29,451 nt of DNA, taken from Bacillota bacterium. Its GTDB lineage: Bacteria > Bacillota > Bacilli > Lactobacillales > Aerococcaceae. A program made the translations under genes and the position numbers. Each line of letters begins with the position of its first letter. Position 1 is the first letter of the stretch. This document shows positions 22,771 through 29,451 of the stretch, piece by piece. The stretch spans positions 1 through 29,451 of the forward strand of contig JAEZWY010000106.1 of assembly GCA_023442905.1 (NCBI GenBank). Direction: 5' to 3'. Under the pieces are notes generated by a model that was not told the origin of the DNA, did no database searches, and saw only the letters and a list, made by a program, of their open reading frames with translations.

Positions 22771-23526
22771 TTATTCAAAACCAATTTTATGATATTCTCC
22801 AGATTTTAAATTAAATTCTAACGTGTCACGATTAACTTTTCCTAGTAATTGATCACTATTTAATAAGTCAATTAAAAATCCTGCCATTTCTTCAGCTGTA
22901 TGAAACTTACTGAATGTCTCTTTATAATTCACATTATCAATATTTTTGGCAATAGCCTCGAATTTCGTCTCAACTGGTCCGGGTGCTAAAATTTTCACTT
23001 TCATCTCATTGTTATTCACTTCTAGTTCTTTAGCTAGACCCTCAGTAAACGCACTAACAAAAAACTTCGTTGCGGAATAATCGACAGCATCATCAAAAAT
23101 AGCATAACCCGCCAAAGATGAAACATTTATTAATGTTGTACCCGGAACATTTTTATAATCTCTTACAAATTTAGTAGATAAATATACTAAAGCTTTGATA
23201 TTGACGTCAATCATTTGATCAACTTCTGTCAAATTCATTTCATCTACTAATGCCTTTTTTCCAAATCCAGCATTATTTATAAAAGTCTCTAAGTCATACT
23301 CATTTAGACTGTCGTAAAAACTGACTAATTCACTCTTACTTGCTAAGTCTACTTTTTTCACTATAACTGAAACACCATACTCTTTTTCCAATGCTTGTTT
23401 CATATCAGCAAGAATTGCTTCTCCTCTAGCTGCTAAAATCAGGTTTTTACCTAAGGCTGCCAACTTTTGTGCTACTGCTTTGCCAATTCCAGAACTAGCA
23501 CCTGTGATTACAGTATATTTAACCAT
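22771..23526 (-). CDS. Short-chain dehydrogenase/reductase (classical SDR)
   Basis: This 251-residue Rossmann-fold oxidoreductase has the NAD(P)-binding TGASSGIG (8-15), structural NNAG (84-87) and the catalytic triad Ser137, Tyr150 and Lys154 (YSATK), typical of classical SDRs. Arg34 after the second strand (LAARGEA) suggests NADP preference. Substrate unknown. The ATG at 23524-23526 is chosen because AGAGGG lies about eight bases upstream; an in-frame ATG nine codons earlier lacks a proper ribosome site. It is monocistronic behind a promoter with a 19-bp spacer and internal dyad (23670-23700), hinting at control by a MerR-family sensor encoded elsewhere. Confidence 0.9.
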   Translation of the reverse strand: MVKYTVITGASSGIGKAVAQKLAALGKNLILAARGEAILADMKQALEKEYGVSVIVKKVDLASKSELVSFYDSLNEYDLETFINNAGFGKKALVDEMNLTEVDQMIDVNIKALVYLSTKFVRDYKNVPGTTLINVSSLAGYAIFDDAVDYSATKFFVSAFTEGLAKELEVNNNEMKVKILAPGPVETKFEAIAKNIDNVNYKETFSKFHTAEEMAGFLIDLLNSDQLLGKVNRDTLEFNLKSGEYHKIGFE

Positions 23527-23669
23527 ATATGTTCCCTCTTTCTTGATTTTCATCTCTTTGCATCAACTTGGTATTCAATATGTTCAATTAGGTGCATTTT
23601 ACTCGTATAGTTTGTTTTTGACGTTAGATAAAGAAACAATGCAAAAATAACACCACTTGAACTTTTTAT

Positions 23670-23700
23670 AGTTTACGACCTCAAGTGAACTTTAAGTCAA
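23670..23700 (-). promoter_or_regulatory. MerR-type promoter/operator of the short-chain dehydrogenase
   Basis: On the minus strand -35 TTGACT (23695-23700) and -10 TAAACT (23670-23675) are separated by 19 bp, longer than the usual 17. The dyad GACTTAAAGT...ACTTGAGGTC overlaps the -35 and spacer. This geometry is characteristic of MerR-family activated promoters. The rest of the 329-bp gap 23527-23855 holds the exporter terminator, a possible gene fragment at 23716-23802 and a leader of about 135 nt without a credible gene. Confidence 0.65.
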
Positions 23701-23816
23701 TAGATATGATTTTAGCTACTTTCCAATGAAAATTTGAATAAGCTTCTTGAAGATAAATCTTCTAAACATTGGACGGTAACCATCAAGTTCATGTGCATTC
23801 CGAGGGTAAAAAATAG

Positions 23817-23840
23817 CGGTGTGACAATAATGCCACGCCG
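23817..23840 (-). terminator. Terminator of the ABC exporter operon
   Basis: On the minus strand CGGCGTGGCA and TGTCACACCG pair at 9 of 10 positions with a 4-nt loop, followed by CUAUUUUUUA. It lies 15 bp after the permease stop codon. Confidence 0.8.
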
Positions 23841-23855
23841 ACTATGTTGTAGATA

Positions 23856-26696
23856 TTAATCCTCTTCTTTTAATGCTGATACCATTTCTACTTTTTTAAA
23901 TTTGTAGTGCATAAAGATCATGACCACAATTGAGAAAGCTAAGGTAATTAAACTTGCATACAGGTAAGATGGCCATAGGATGACAATCGGGAAGAATACC
24001 TGGTCAATGGCAACCGTATTTAAAATGTAGCTTAAAAGGCCATACCCTAAGAAGTTTCCGATAATAATCCCAATTACGGTTAAGAATAAAGTTTCTCGGT
24101 AGACATACATACTCACCTCAAGTGACCGGAAACCTAGCACTTTAACGGTCGCTAATTCATGCATCCGCTCTGACACATTAATATTCGTTAAGGAGTAAAG
24201 GACAATAAAGGCTAATCTACCAGCAGAAATAATTAAGACAACAGTCACCAAATCAAGTGCTGACAAGGTTTCTTCAAAATCAGTGATTTGCGTTGCATTC
24301 AAGCTAGTACCAATCACACCGGTTGCGTCTTTTACTTGATCCATGATTTGCGTTTGGTCTTTTGTTGATAAATCATTCTCAAATTGGACAAGGGCTGTGT
24401 TGTTTTCACTTTCTTCACCAAAGACTGTTTGATAGTAAGCATCTGTCATATATATTTCATGACCTAGATAGTTGGTGATGACCCCTTTTACAGAAAATTC
24501 ATAAGGGTCATTATTGGTATCAATTAACGTTACAGTATCCCCTGCTTGTACACCAAGTAAGGATGCTAATTTAGCAGTAATCAGGATACCCTCATCTGGA
24601 AGGGACAGTTGATTTTCTGTATTCAGTTCCTGCATTTGGAAATAATCGCGGTAATTACTGTCTGCTTTGAATGCCATTACACTCACAATTTGTTGGGTAA
24701 TCGCATCATCTGTCATCAAGATATCTTGGGTTAAAGGTAAGACATCTTCAACTTTATCATTTTCGCTTAAGTCACTTATCGCTTGATCCCGGTCTTCTTG
24801 GCCAGCATCCATATTCAAGGAGATGCTACCATCATACATTTTCACTTGGTTGAATTGCTCATCTGGTAAACCGGAAATAGAGTCGGATAAACCAAATCCC
24901 GTCACAATCAACATCGCACAGCCAGCAACACCAATAATCGTCATTAAATTACGACCTTTATAGAGGAAGATGTTCCGCCAGGTAATTTTGCCTTGGAAAC
25001 TCAAACGTGACCAGAATCCTTTAAATCTTTCCAGAAAAATATGTTGACCATTCTTGCCTGTTGCTGGTTGTAATAGACGGGCCGTTTTCTCATTCAGGGT
25101 AGTCCTAGTTGTTAACCAAGCCGGCAAAACGGTTGTTAACAAGGAGATACCCACTGCCAGGGAAATATCTACAAATTGCCATGTATAAATAATACCTGGT
25201 AAGGCGACTGTATTCGCGAAGGCTGATACGATAATATTAGGGAATAGGTAGTTACCAATAGAAATACCAATAACCATCCCTAAAATAGCCGCAACACCTG
25301 CATACATGATGTATTTGGTTTGAATCGTACGTGGACTATAACCTAATGCTTTATAAGTACCGATTTGTACGCGTTGCTCCGTCACCATTCGTTGCATATT
25401 GGTGAAGGACACTAAGGCTGCAATCAGAAAGAAAATAATTGGGAAGGCTTGGCCAATTGTTGCCATATTATCCGCATTATTCTCCCAGGCTGTATAACCT
25501 GAAACTGCTGAACGGTCATTTATTGAATAAGTGGGTTCACTCAAATCAGCTACTGTTGATTCAGCATCCGCAATATCCACTTCAGCGCTAGCTAGAGACG
25601 ATTCTGCTTCTTGGCTTTCACTTTCATAGTCACTTCTAGCTTGGTCAAGTTCACTTTGGGCTGCATCTAGACTTGATTGGCCGGCCTCTAACTGAGCGGC
25701 CACACTAGCCATACCTGCTTGAGCAAGGGATACACCCTCTGGTAATTGCGCTTCAACTTGACTTTGTTGTTGGTCCAGGTCCTTTTGCCCTGCATCAATT
25801 TCTGATTGGGCCTGATTTAATTCCCTTTTACCAGAAGTTAATGCTGCTCTAGCGGAATCAATTTCTTCCTGTCCAGAGGCAATTTCTGATTCAGCTTCTG
25901 TTACTTTTTCTTGATAAACTTCACTCGGACGGTCAGCAAAAATATCCTCTATTTCAGCTTGTTTATCTGCAATTACTTGGTCATATTCATCTGAATAGGC
26001 TTCTAAGTCATCAACAGAAGTTACATCAATAGCGATATTGGTGTAAATATCACCTGTAATCACGTTAGGAGCTACAACTGCAAAACCGTTTAATTGACCG
26101 TCCCCAATAGCAGAAGCTCCGCGACTAATATTGGATATTTGAAGAGGTGTATTAACGTAACCAACAATTGTGAACTGGTCACCTGATAATTGAGGTGCTC
26201 CCTCAGTTTCTTGATCACTATCTACACCTAAGTCAGTCATCGTTACTTCTTGCCCAATCTGATAGGCATCCGGATTACTTCTCACCAATTGTAGGTCAAT
26301 GGCAATCTCGTCGTTTGCTTCAGGTAGTCGTCCCTCTTGGACATCAAACTGGTTGATATCTGTCATAGCATTGAAATTGGGATAGAAACGTACTAAGTCA
26401 TCACTAGCTGCTATTTGTCGATCAACATAGGCATACGGTACATACTCAATGTCTTTAACATCATCTAATAAGGCTAGGTCATCTTCATCCAAGCCCATTG
26501 TGGATTGAATAGATATATCTTCTAAGTTTGTTTGGTTAAAGTACTTATCAGCAACTGCAATCATATCTGGCGCAGCAGCTCGAATCCCCACGAAAAACCC
26601 TGTGCCTAGTGCAATAATCAATAAGAGGGCTAAAAATCGCCCCAGGGTATGTTTGATCTCACGAAAACCATCCAACCATATTTTTTTATTTTTCAT
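23856..26696 (-). CDS. FtsX-like ABC transporter permease with extracytoplasmic coiled-coil
   Basis: This 946-residue permease has two FtsX/MacB-type halves. One N-terminal membrane helix (about 20-42) leads into an extracytoplasmic region to about 410. Its last 150 residues (about 232-386) are a Gln/Glu/Ser/Ala-rich coiled coil with repeats such as SELDQARSDY. Membrane helices follow at about 415-435 and in the next 100 residues. A second set comprises a helix near NLMTIIGVAGCAMLIVTGFG, another external domain, and three C-terminal helices. Such proteins, found in Firmicutes, act as mechanotransmission exporters or cell-wall or peptide-stress transporters rather than importers. The coil may reach through the wall. 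GGTGG precedes the ATG. It lies 10 bp after its ATPase; the substrate is unknown. Confidence 0.9.
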   Translation of the reverse strand: MKNKKIWLDGFREIKHTLGRFLALLLIIALGTGFFVGIRAAAPDMIAVADKYFNQTNLEDISIQSTMGLDEDDLALLDDVKDIEYVPYAYVDRQIAASDDLVRFYPNFNAMTDINQFDVQEGRLPEANDEIAIDLQLVRSNPDAYQIGQEVTMTDLGVDSDQETEGAPQLSGDQFTIVGYVNTPLQISNISRGASAIGDGQLNGFAVVAPNVITGDIYTNIAIDVTSVDDLEAYSDEYDQVIADKQAEIEDIFADRPSEVYQEKVTEAESEIASGQEEIDSARAALTSGKRELNQAQSEIDAGQKDLDQQQSQVEAQLPEGVSLAQAGMASVAAQLEAGQSSLDAAQSELDQARSDYESESQEAESSLASAEVDIADAESTVADLSEPTYSINDRSAVSGYTAWENNADNMATIGQAFPIIFFLIAALVSFTNMQRMVTEQRVQIGTYKALGYSPRTIQTKYIMYAGVAAILGMVIGISIGNYLFPNIIVSAFANTVALPGIIYTWQFVDISLAVGISLLTTVLPAWLTTRTTLNEKTARLLQPATGKNGQHIFLERFKGFWSRLSFQGKITWRNIFLYKGRNLMTIIGVAGCAMLIVTGFGLSDSISGLPDEQFNQVKMYDGSISLNMDAGQEDRDQAISDLSENDKVEDVLPLTQDILMTDDAITQQIVSVMAFKADSNYRDYFQMQELNTENQLSLPDEGILITAKLASLLGVQAGDTVTLIDTNNDPYEFSVKGVITNYLGHEIYMTDAYYQTVFGEESENNTALVQFENDLSTKDQTQIMDQVKDATGVIGTSLNATQITDFEETLSALDLVTVVLIISAGRLAFIVLYSLTNINVSERMHELATVKVLGFRSLEVSMYVYRETLFLTVIGIIIGNFLGYGLLSYILNTVAIDQVFFPIVILWPSYLYASLITLAFSIVVMIFMHYKFKKVEMVSALKEED

Positions 26697-26706
26697 TCAC
26701 TACCAC

Positions 26707-27408
26707 CTACCATTCAATATCTTGAATCGGCACTGGTTGCTCATTTAATTCCTGTGATGAAACAGTCCCATCATTGATTTTGATGACACGGTCAGCCATT
26801 GGGGCAATCGCTTGGTTATGGGTGATGACAACAACAGTTGTCCCCTGTTCATTGGTTAAGTCTTGTAGAAAGCCTAAAACCTTTTTCCCAGTTTCATAAT
26901 CTAAGGCACCAGTTGGCTCATCACAAAGGAGTAGCTTAGGATTCTTAGCAATTGCCCGAGCAATAGATACGCGTTGTTGCTCTCCCCCAGATAATTGTGA
27001 TGGGAAATTGTCTTTACGGTGGTATAAACCAACCCCTTGTAATGCATCCTTCGCTGCAAGTGAATTATCTGAAATTTCTTCTGATACCTCTACATTTTCA
27101 ATAGCCGTCAAATTAGGGATTAAGTTATAATTTTGGAAAATGAACCCCACTTCGTCACGCCGGTATTCGGTTAACCCTTTCTCGTCATACGAAGCGATGT
27201 TTTTATCTGCTACTAAAACTTCGCCCGAAGTTACTGCATCCATACCACCCAAAATATTTAATAATGTTGATTTTCCAGCACCAGATGGTCCCAAAATAAC
27301 CACAAATTCGCCTTCTTCAATTTCTAAATTGACATGATCATTGGCTAAAATCGCCGTATTCCCTGTCCCATATTGTTTTACAACATCCTTTAAGTGGATA
27401 TAGGCCAT
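26707..27408 (-). CDS. ABC transporter ATP-binding protein (LolD/MacB-type)
   Basis: This 233-residue cytoplasmic ATPase is the partner of the downstream FtsX-like permease. Walker A GPSGAGKST is at 40-48, the Q-loop is FQNYNLIP, the signature LSGGEQQ is at 139-145, Walker B LLLCDEPTGALD is at 159-170 and the switch is ITHN. These are the features of the MacB/LolD/SalX subfamily of ATPases that work with FtsX-type permeases. The ATG lacks a strong Shine-Dalgarno nearby (GGTGTTGTG directly upstream, GGAAAG 14 bases away), but the N terminus fits the family. It is the first gene of a two-gene operon. Confidence 0.94.
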   Translation of the reverse strand: MAYIHLKDVVKQYGTGNTAILANDHVNLEIEEGEFVVILGPSGAGKSTLLNILGGMDAVTSGEVLVADKNIASYDEKGLTEYRRDEVGFIFQNYNLIPNLTAIENVEVSEEISDNSLAAKDALQGVGLYHRKDNFPSQLSGGEQQRVSIARAIAKNPKLLLCDEPTGALDYETGKKVLGFLQDLTNEQGTTVVVITHNQAIAPMADRVIKINDGTVSSQELNEQPVPIQDIEW

Positions 27409-27475
27409 TACACAACACCATACTTTCCTTTTTTTATTTACCCTAATTCTTCGTCTTTACTCCCAATCATCCTTA

Positions 27476-27505
27476 ATCATAAACTATTTGGTCAAGCAAA
27501 ATCAA
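27476..27505 (-). promoter_or_regulatory. Possible promoter of the ABC exporter operon
   Basis: On the minus strand -35 TTGATT (27500-27505) and -10 TATGAT (27476-27481) are 18 bp apart, about 68 bp before the ATPase gene. The boxes are moderate matches. Confidence 0.45.
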
Positions 27506-27538
27506 AGAATTGAGAATTCACTATTAGTTATAGAAAAA

Positions 27539-27566
27539 GGGCATATGATATGACTACCATAAACCC
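27539..27566 (-). terminator. Terminator of the rRNA methyltransferase gene
   Basis: On the minus strand GGGTTTATG and CATATGCCC pair at 8 of 9 positions with a 10-nt loop, followed by five U. It lies 27 bp after the stop. Confidence 0.6.
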
Positions 27567-27592
27567 TCTACTATCTACTTATACTACTAAAT

Positions 27593-28813
27593 TTATAATT
27601 TTTGGAAGATCTCTACTTTTAAGTAGTCACTTTCCGGGTTACCTTTTGGTGCCGGGAAGTCGACTGGTAAGCCAAAGTCAGCTACAGGCATGATGTCCAC
27701 GCGTGCGTCATCTGAACCTTCGCCGATTTGTTTAATGAAATCTTCTTTAGTCATGTTGGCTGCATTTGTTGAACTTACCAAGTAACCGCCTGTGTTTAAG
27801 ATTGATAATGCTGAAGCAACTAGGTTGCGGTAGTCTTTACTTGCTTGGAACGTGTGTTTTTTCGTACGTGAGAATGACGGTGGGTCAAGCACCACAATGT
27901 CGAAGCGTAAATCATGTGTTTTTGCATAATCTAAGTAGTTAAATACATCCATGACACGCACTTTATGTTGGTCACCAATATCTAAACCATTGGCTTGGAA
28001 CTGTTCTTGTGTTAATTGTAGGCTTCGTTTTGCCACATCAACACTCATAGTTTCAGCTGCGCCACCTAGTGCTGCTGCCACAGAAAAAGCACCTGTATAT
28101 GAGAATAGGTTTAATAATGATTTACCTGGTGCAATTTCCGTTTGAATATAATTACGGACATTACGCTGGTCTAGGAAAATCCCTGTCATCCAACCGTCAT
28201 CAAGACGTACGATGTAGTTTACACCATTCTCTTGAACAGTTAATGTTTCAGGAATATCACCAGCTAAAACTTCTGATTGCTTGCTAGTGCCTGTGCCATC
28301 TAAGTTAAAGCGGTTTTTCCCGACAATACCTTTTAATTCAGGGTATACATTGTTTAATGCTTCCAAGATAATTTCTTTATAACGGTAAATCCCTTCAGAA
28401 TACCATTGGATTAAGGCGTAACCTGCATACCAATCAATCGTGAAACCACCAATACCATCACCTTCACCATTAAAAATACGGAAGGCAGTTGTCATATCAT
28501 CGATTAACAAGGCTTGACGTTGATTTTTAGCTTCTTGTAGTTTTCCTTGCACAAAGTCAAGGTCTGCTAATAAACCTGTATCCGCATTTTGATCTCTTGT
28601 TAAAATCCAGCCGACACCTTTATGTTGTTTGGCTAAGTAGGCATATCCTAAGAATTCGTGGTCGATACCAATGATTTCAACCAATTCACCTTCAGTAAAT
28701 GATGGTGGATTTACAAAGTCTTTTTCAGTTAAAAGGATTTGTCCTTTTTTTACTTGGGTTGTTGCCCATTTACGTAATTCCTTTTTTGGTAATTGTGCGT
28801 TCTTTTTAGCCAT
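27593..28813 (-). CDS. Class I SAM-dependent rRNA large-subunit methyltransferase (RlmI/YwbD family)
   Basis: The 406-residue protein has the architecture of RlmI-type 23S rRNA m5C methyltransferases: an N-terminal PUA-like RNA-binding domain (about 1-90), a central linker domain, and a C-terminal Rossmann methyltransferase. SAM motif I is NLFSYTGAFS (235-244), the acidic residue of motif II is in SVDVAKRS, and motif IV is VVLDPPSF (307-314). The absence of a catalytic Cys after the PP motif is normal for this family. GGGAG lies eight bases before the ATG. It overlaps the end of the upstream VanZ-family gene by 8 bp, so they are cotranscribed. The exact target nucleotide in this organism is an inference from RlmI. 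Confidence 0.9.
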   Translation of the reverse strand: MAKKNAQLPKKELRKWATTQVKKGQILLTEKDFVNPPSFTEGELVEIIGIDHEFLGYAYLAKQHKGVGWILTRDQNADTGLLADLDFVQGKLQEAKNQRQALLIDDMTTAFRIFNGEGDGIGGFTIDWYAGYALIQWYSEGIYRYKEIILEALNNVYPELKGIVGKNRFNLDGTGTSKQSEVLAGDIPETLTVQENGVNYIVRLDDGWMTGIFLDQRNVRNYIQTEIAPGKSLLNLFSYTGAFSVAAALGGAAETMSVDVAKRSLQLTQEQFQANGLDIGDQHKVRVMDVFNYLDYAKTHDLRFDIVVLDPPSFSRTKKHTFQASKDYRNLVASALSILNTGGYLVSSTNAANMTKEDFIKQIGEGSDDARVDIMPVADFGLPVDFPAPKGNPESDYLKVEIFQKL

Positions 28814-29451
28814 TTATTTTTCTCCCTTTAATATATCTGTTGCCTAATTTCAAAATATCATATATTAGGTAACCAATAATTACCCCTGTGCCATTAAAAA
28901 TGACATCATCTATATGACTAACACCTGTTTCTAAATAAAATTGCATGGTTTCAATTGATACGCTAAATAATAATCCCCAAAATAAAGTGACGAAGAAAGC
29001 ACCTTTCATCCGAAAAATATAAGGGAACATTATACCAAAGGGAAAGAACCAAACAACATTCCCAAAGAAGTTATACCAGTATGAAAATGTAGACCCATTT
29101 CTTAACTTAATAGTATCAACCAGTGGTACCCAATTTAATTCACTCAGGGACCGTTCAAAATTGAAAGTCGCCTGCCACCATTGCCAATCATAACGTAATA
29201 CTGTTAAATGTACCAACAATATCAAATAACTCGCAAAGGTGAATTTTATTACTTCTCTAAACCAGTCAATCGAATAATCTGTGTTCTTAGACCGTTTATA
29301 GAAAATGATTCCTGCCTGTATAATCAGTAAAGCAATCATATAAAGAATCGTTTTATCCAAACTAAATAATGATAGCTCTACTAAATGGAAATTTAAAATT
29401 CTGCCTGCAGAAACTTCTTCTAGCCATGTAAGTAACGGCCCTAAAAAATAC
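28806..29451 (-). CDS. VanZ-family membrane protein (5' end beyond the window)
   Basis: This is a VanZ-like polytopic membrane protein. Family features are VLRYDW, WVPLVDTIKLR, the NFFGNVVWFFPFGIMFPYIF stretch, ETMQFYL, and SHIDDVIFNGTGVIIGY. VanZ gives low-level teicoplanin resistance in enterococci, but most relatives have no known role. The frame stays open to the last base with sensible sequence (YFLGPLLTWLEEVSAGRI then LNFHLVELSLFSL before DKTILYM). The TTG at 29358-29360, which could be taken as a start, is therefore internal and the gene begins right of 29451. At least 214 residues are present, with four to five membrane helices visible. It overlaps the methyltransferase gene by 8 bp. 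Confidence 0.85.
   Translation of the reverse strand, partial: YFLGPLLTWLEEVSAGRILNFHLVELSLFSLDKTILYMIALLIIQAGIIFYKRSKNTDYSIDWFREVIKFTFASYLILLVHLTVLRYDWQWWQATFNFERSLSELNWVPLVDTIKLRNGSTFSYWYNFFGNVVWFFPFGIMFPYIFRMKGAFFVTLFWGLLFSVSIETMQFYLETGVSHIDDVIFNGTGVIIGYLIYDILKLGNRYIKGRKING

Noticed and set aside
1..29451. Mobile elements, CRISPR arrays, tRNA or rRNA genes, phage genes
   Set aside because: No transposase, integrase, direct-repeat array or RNA gene signature was found in any part of the window.

Overview
The window (about 29.5 kb) looks like a chromosomal segment of a low-GC Gram-positive bacterium, most likely order Lactobacillales (Aerococcaceae/Carnobacteriaceae-like; the genus is an inference). 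The grounds are AT-rich intergenic DNA, strong AGGAGG ribosome sites, lipobox lipoproteins, CcpA-type cre sites and U-tailed intrinsic terminators. Almost every gene is on the minus strand; the one clear exception is a membrane carrier at 8375-9304. I see no rRNA, tRNA, CRISPR array, insertion sequence or phage gene.

Region 1 (1-8.1 kb) is a branched-chain amino acid ABC importer: livF (cut by the left edge), livG, livM, livH, then three tandem substrate-binding lipoprotein paralogues. The most striking content lies between these genes. Two of the binding-protein units are preceded by short leader-peptide genes, one with five consecutive Ile codons (6387-6470) and one with five consecutive Leu codons (8038-8121). 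Each is followed within 3 nt by a conserved hairpin and then a U-tailed terminator. These look like ribosome-mediated transcription attenuators, one sensing isoleucine and the other leucine. livHMGF has its own near-consensus promoter and no leader peptide.

Region 2 (8.3-9.9 kb) holds an AEC-family carrier on the plus strand, a small NfeD-like OB-fold protein and a decayed gene fragment.

Region 3 (9.9-22.5 kb) is a beta-oxidation locus with the same set of functions as Staphylococcus aureus fadXEDBA. It encodes a family I CoA-transferase, two acyl-CoA dehydrogenases, a nitronate-monooxygenase-like flavoprotein, a LysR regulator interrupted by an amber codon, a crotonase with isomerase-type active-site residues, a thiolase, a fused 3-hydroxyacyl-CoA dehydrogenase/enoyl-CoA hydratase and an acyl-CoA ligase. 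Several cre sites suggest catabolite repression. Such a pathway is uncommon in Lactobacillales, and no electron-transfer flavoprotein genes are in the window. Two enzymes carry unusual active-site residues, and most intercistronic gaps hold a hairpin.

Region 4 (22.7-29.4 kb) holds a short-chain dehydrogenase behind a promoter with a 19-bp spacer and internal dyad (MerR-type), an FtsX-type ABC exporter pair with a long extracytoplasmic coiled coil, an RlmI-family rRNA methyltransferase, and a VanZ-family membrane protein that runs off the right edge.
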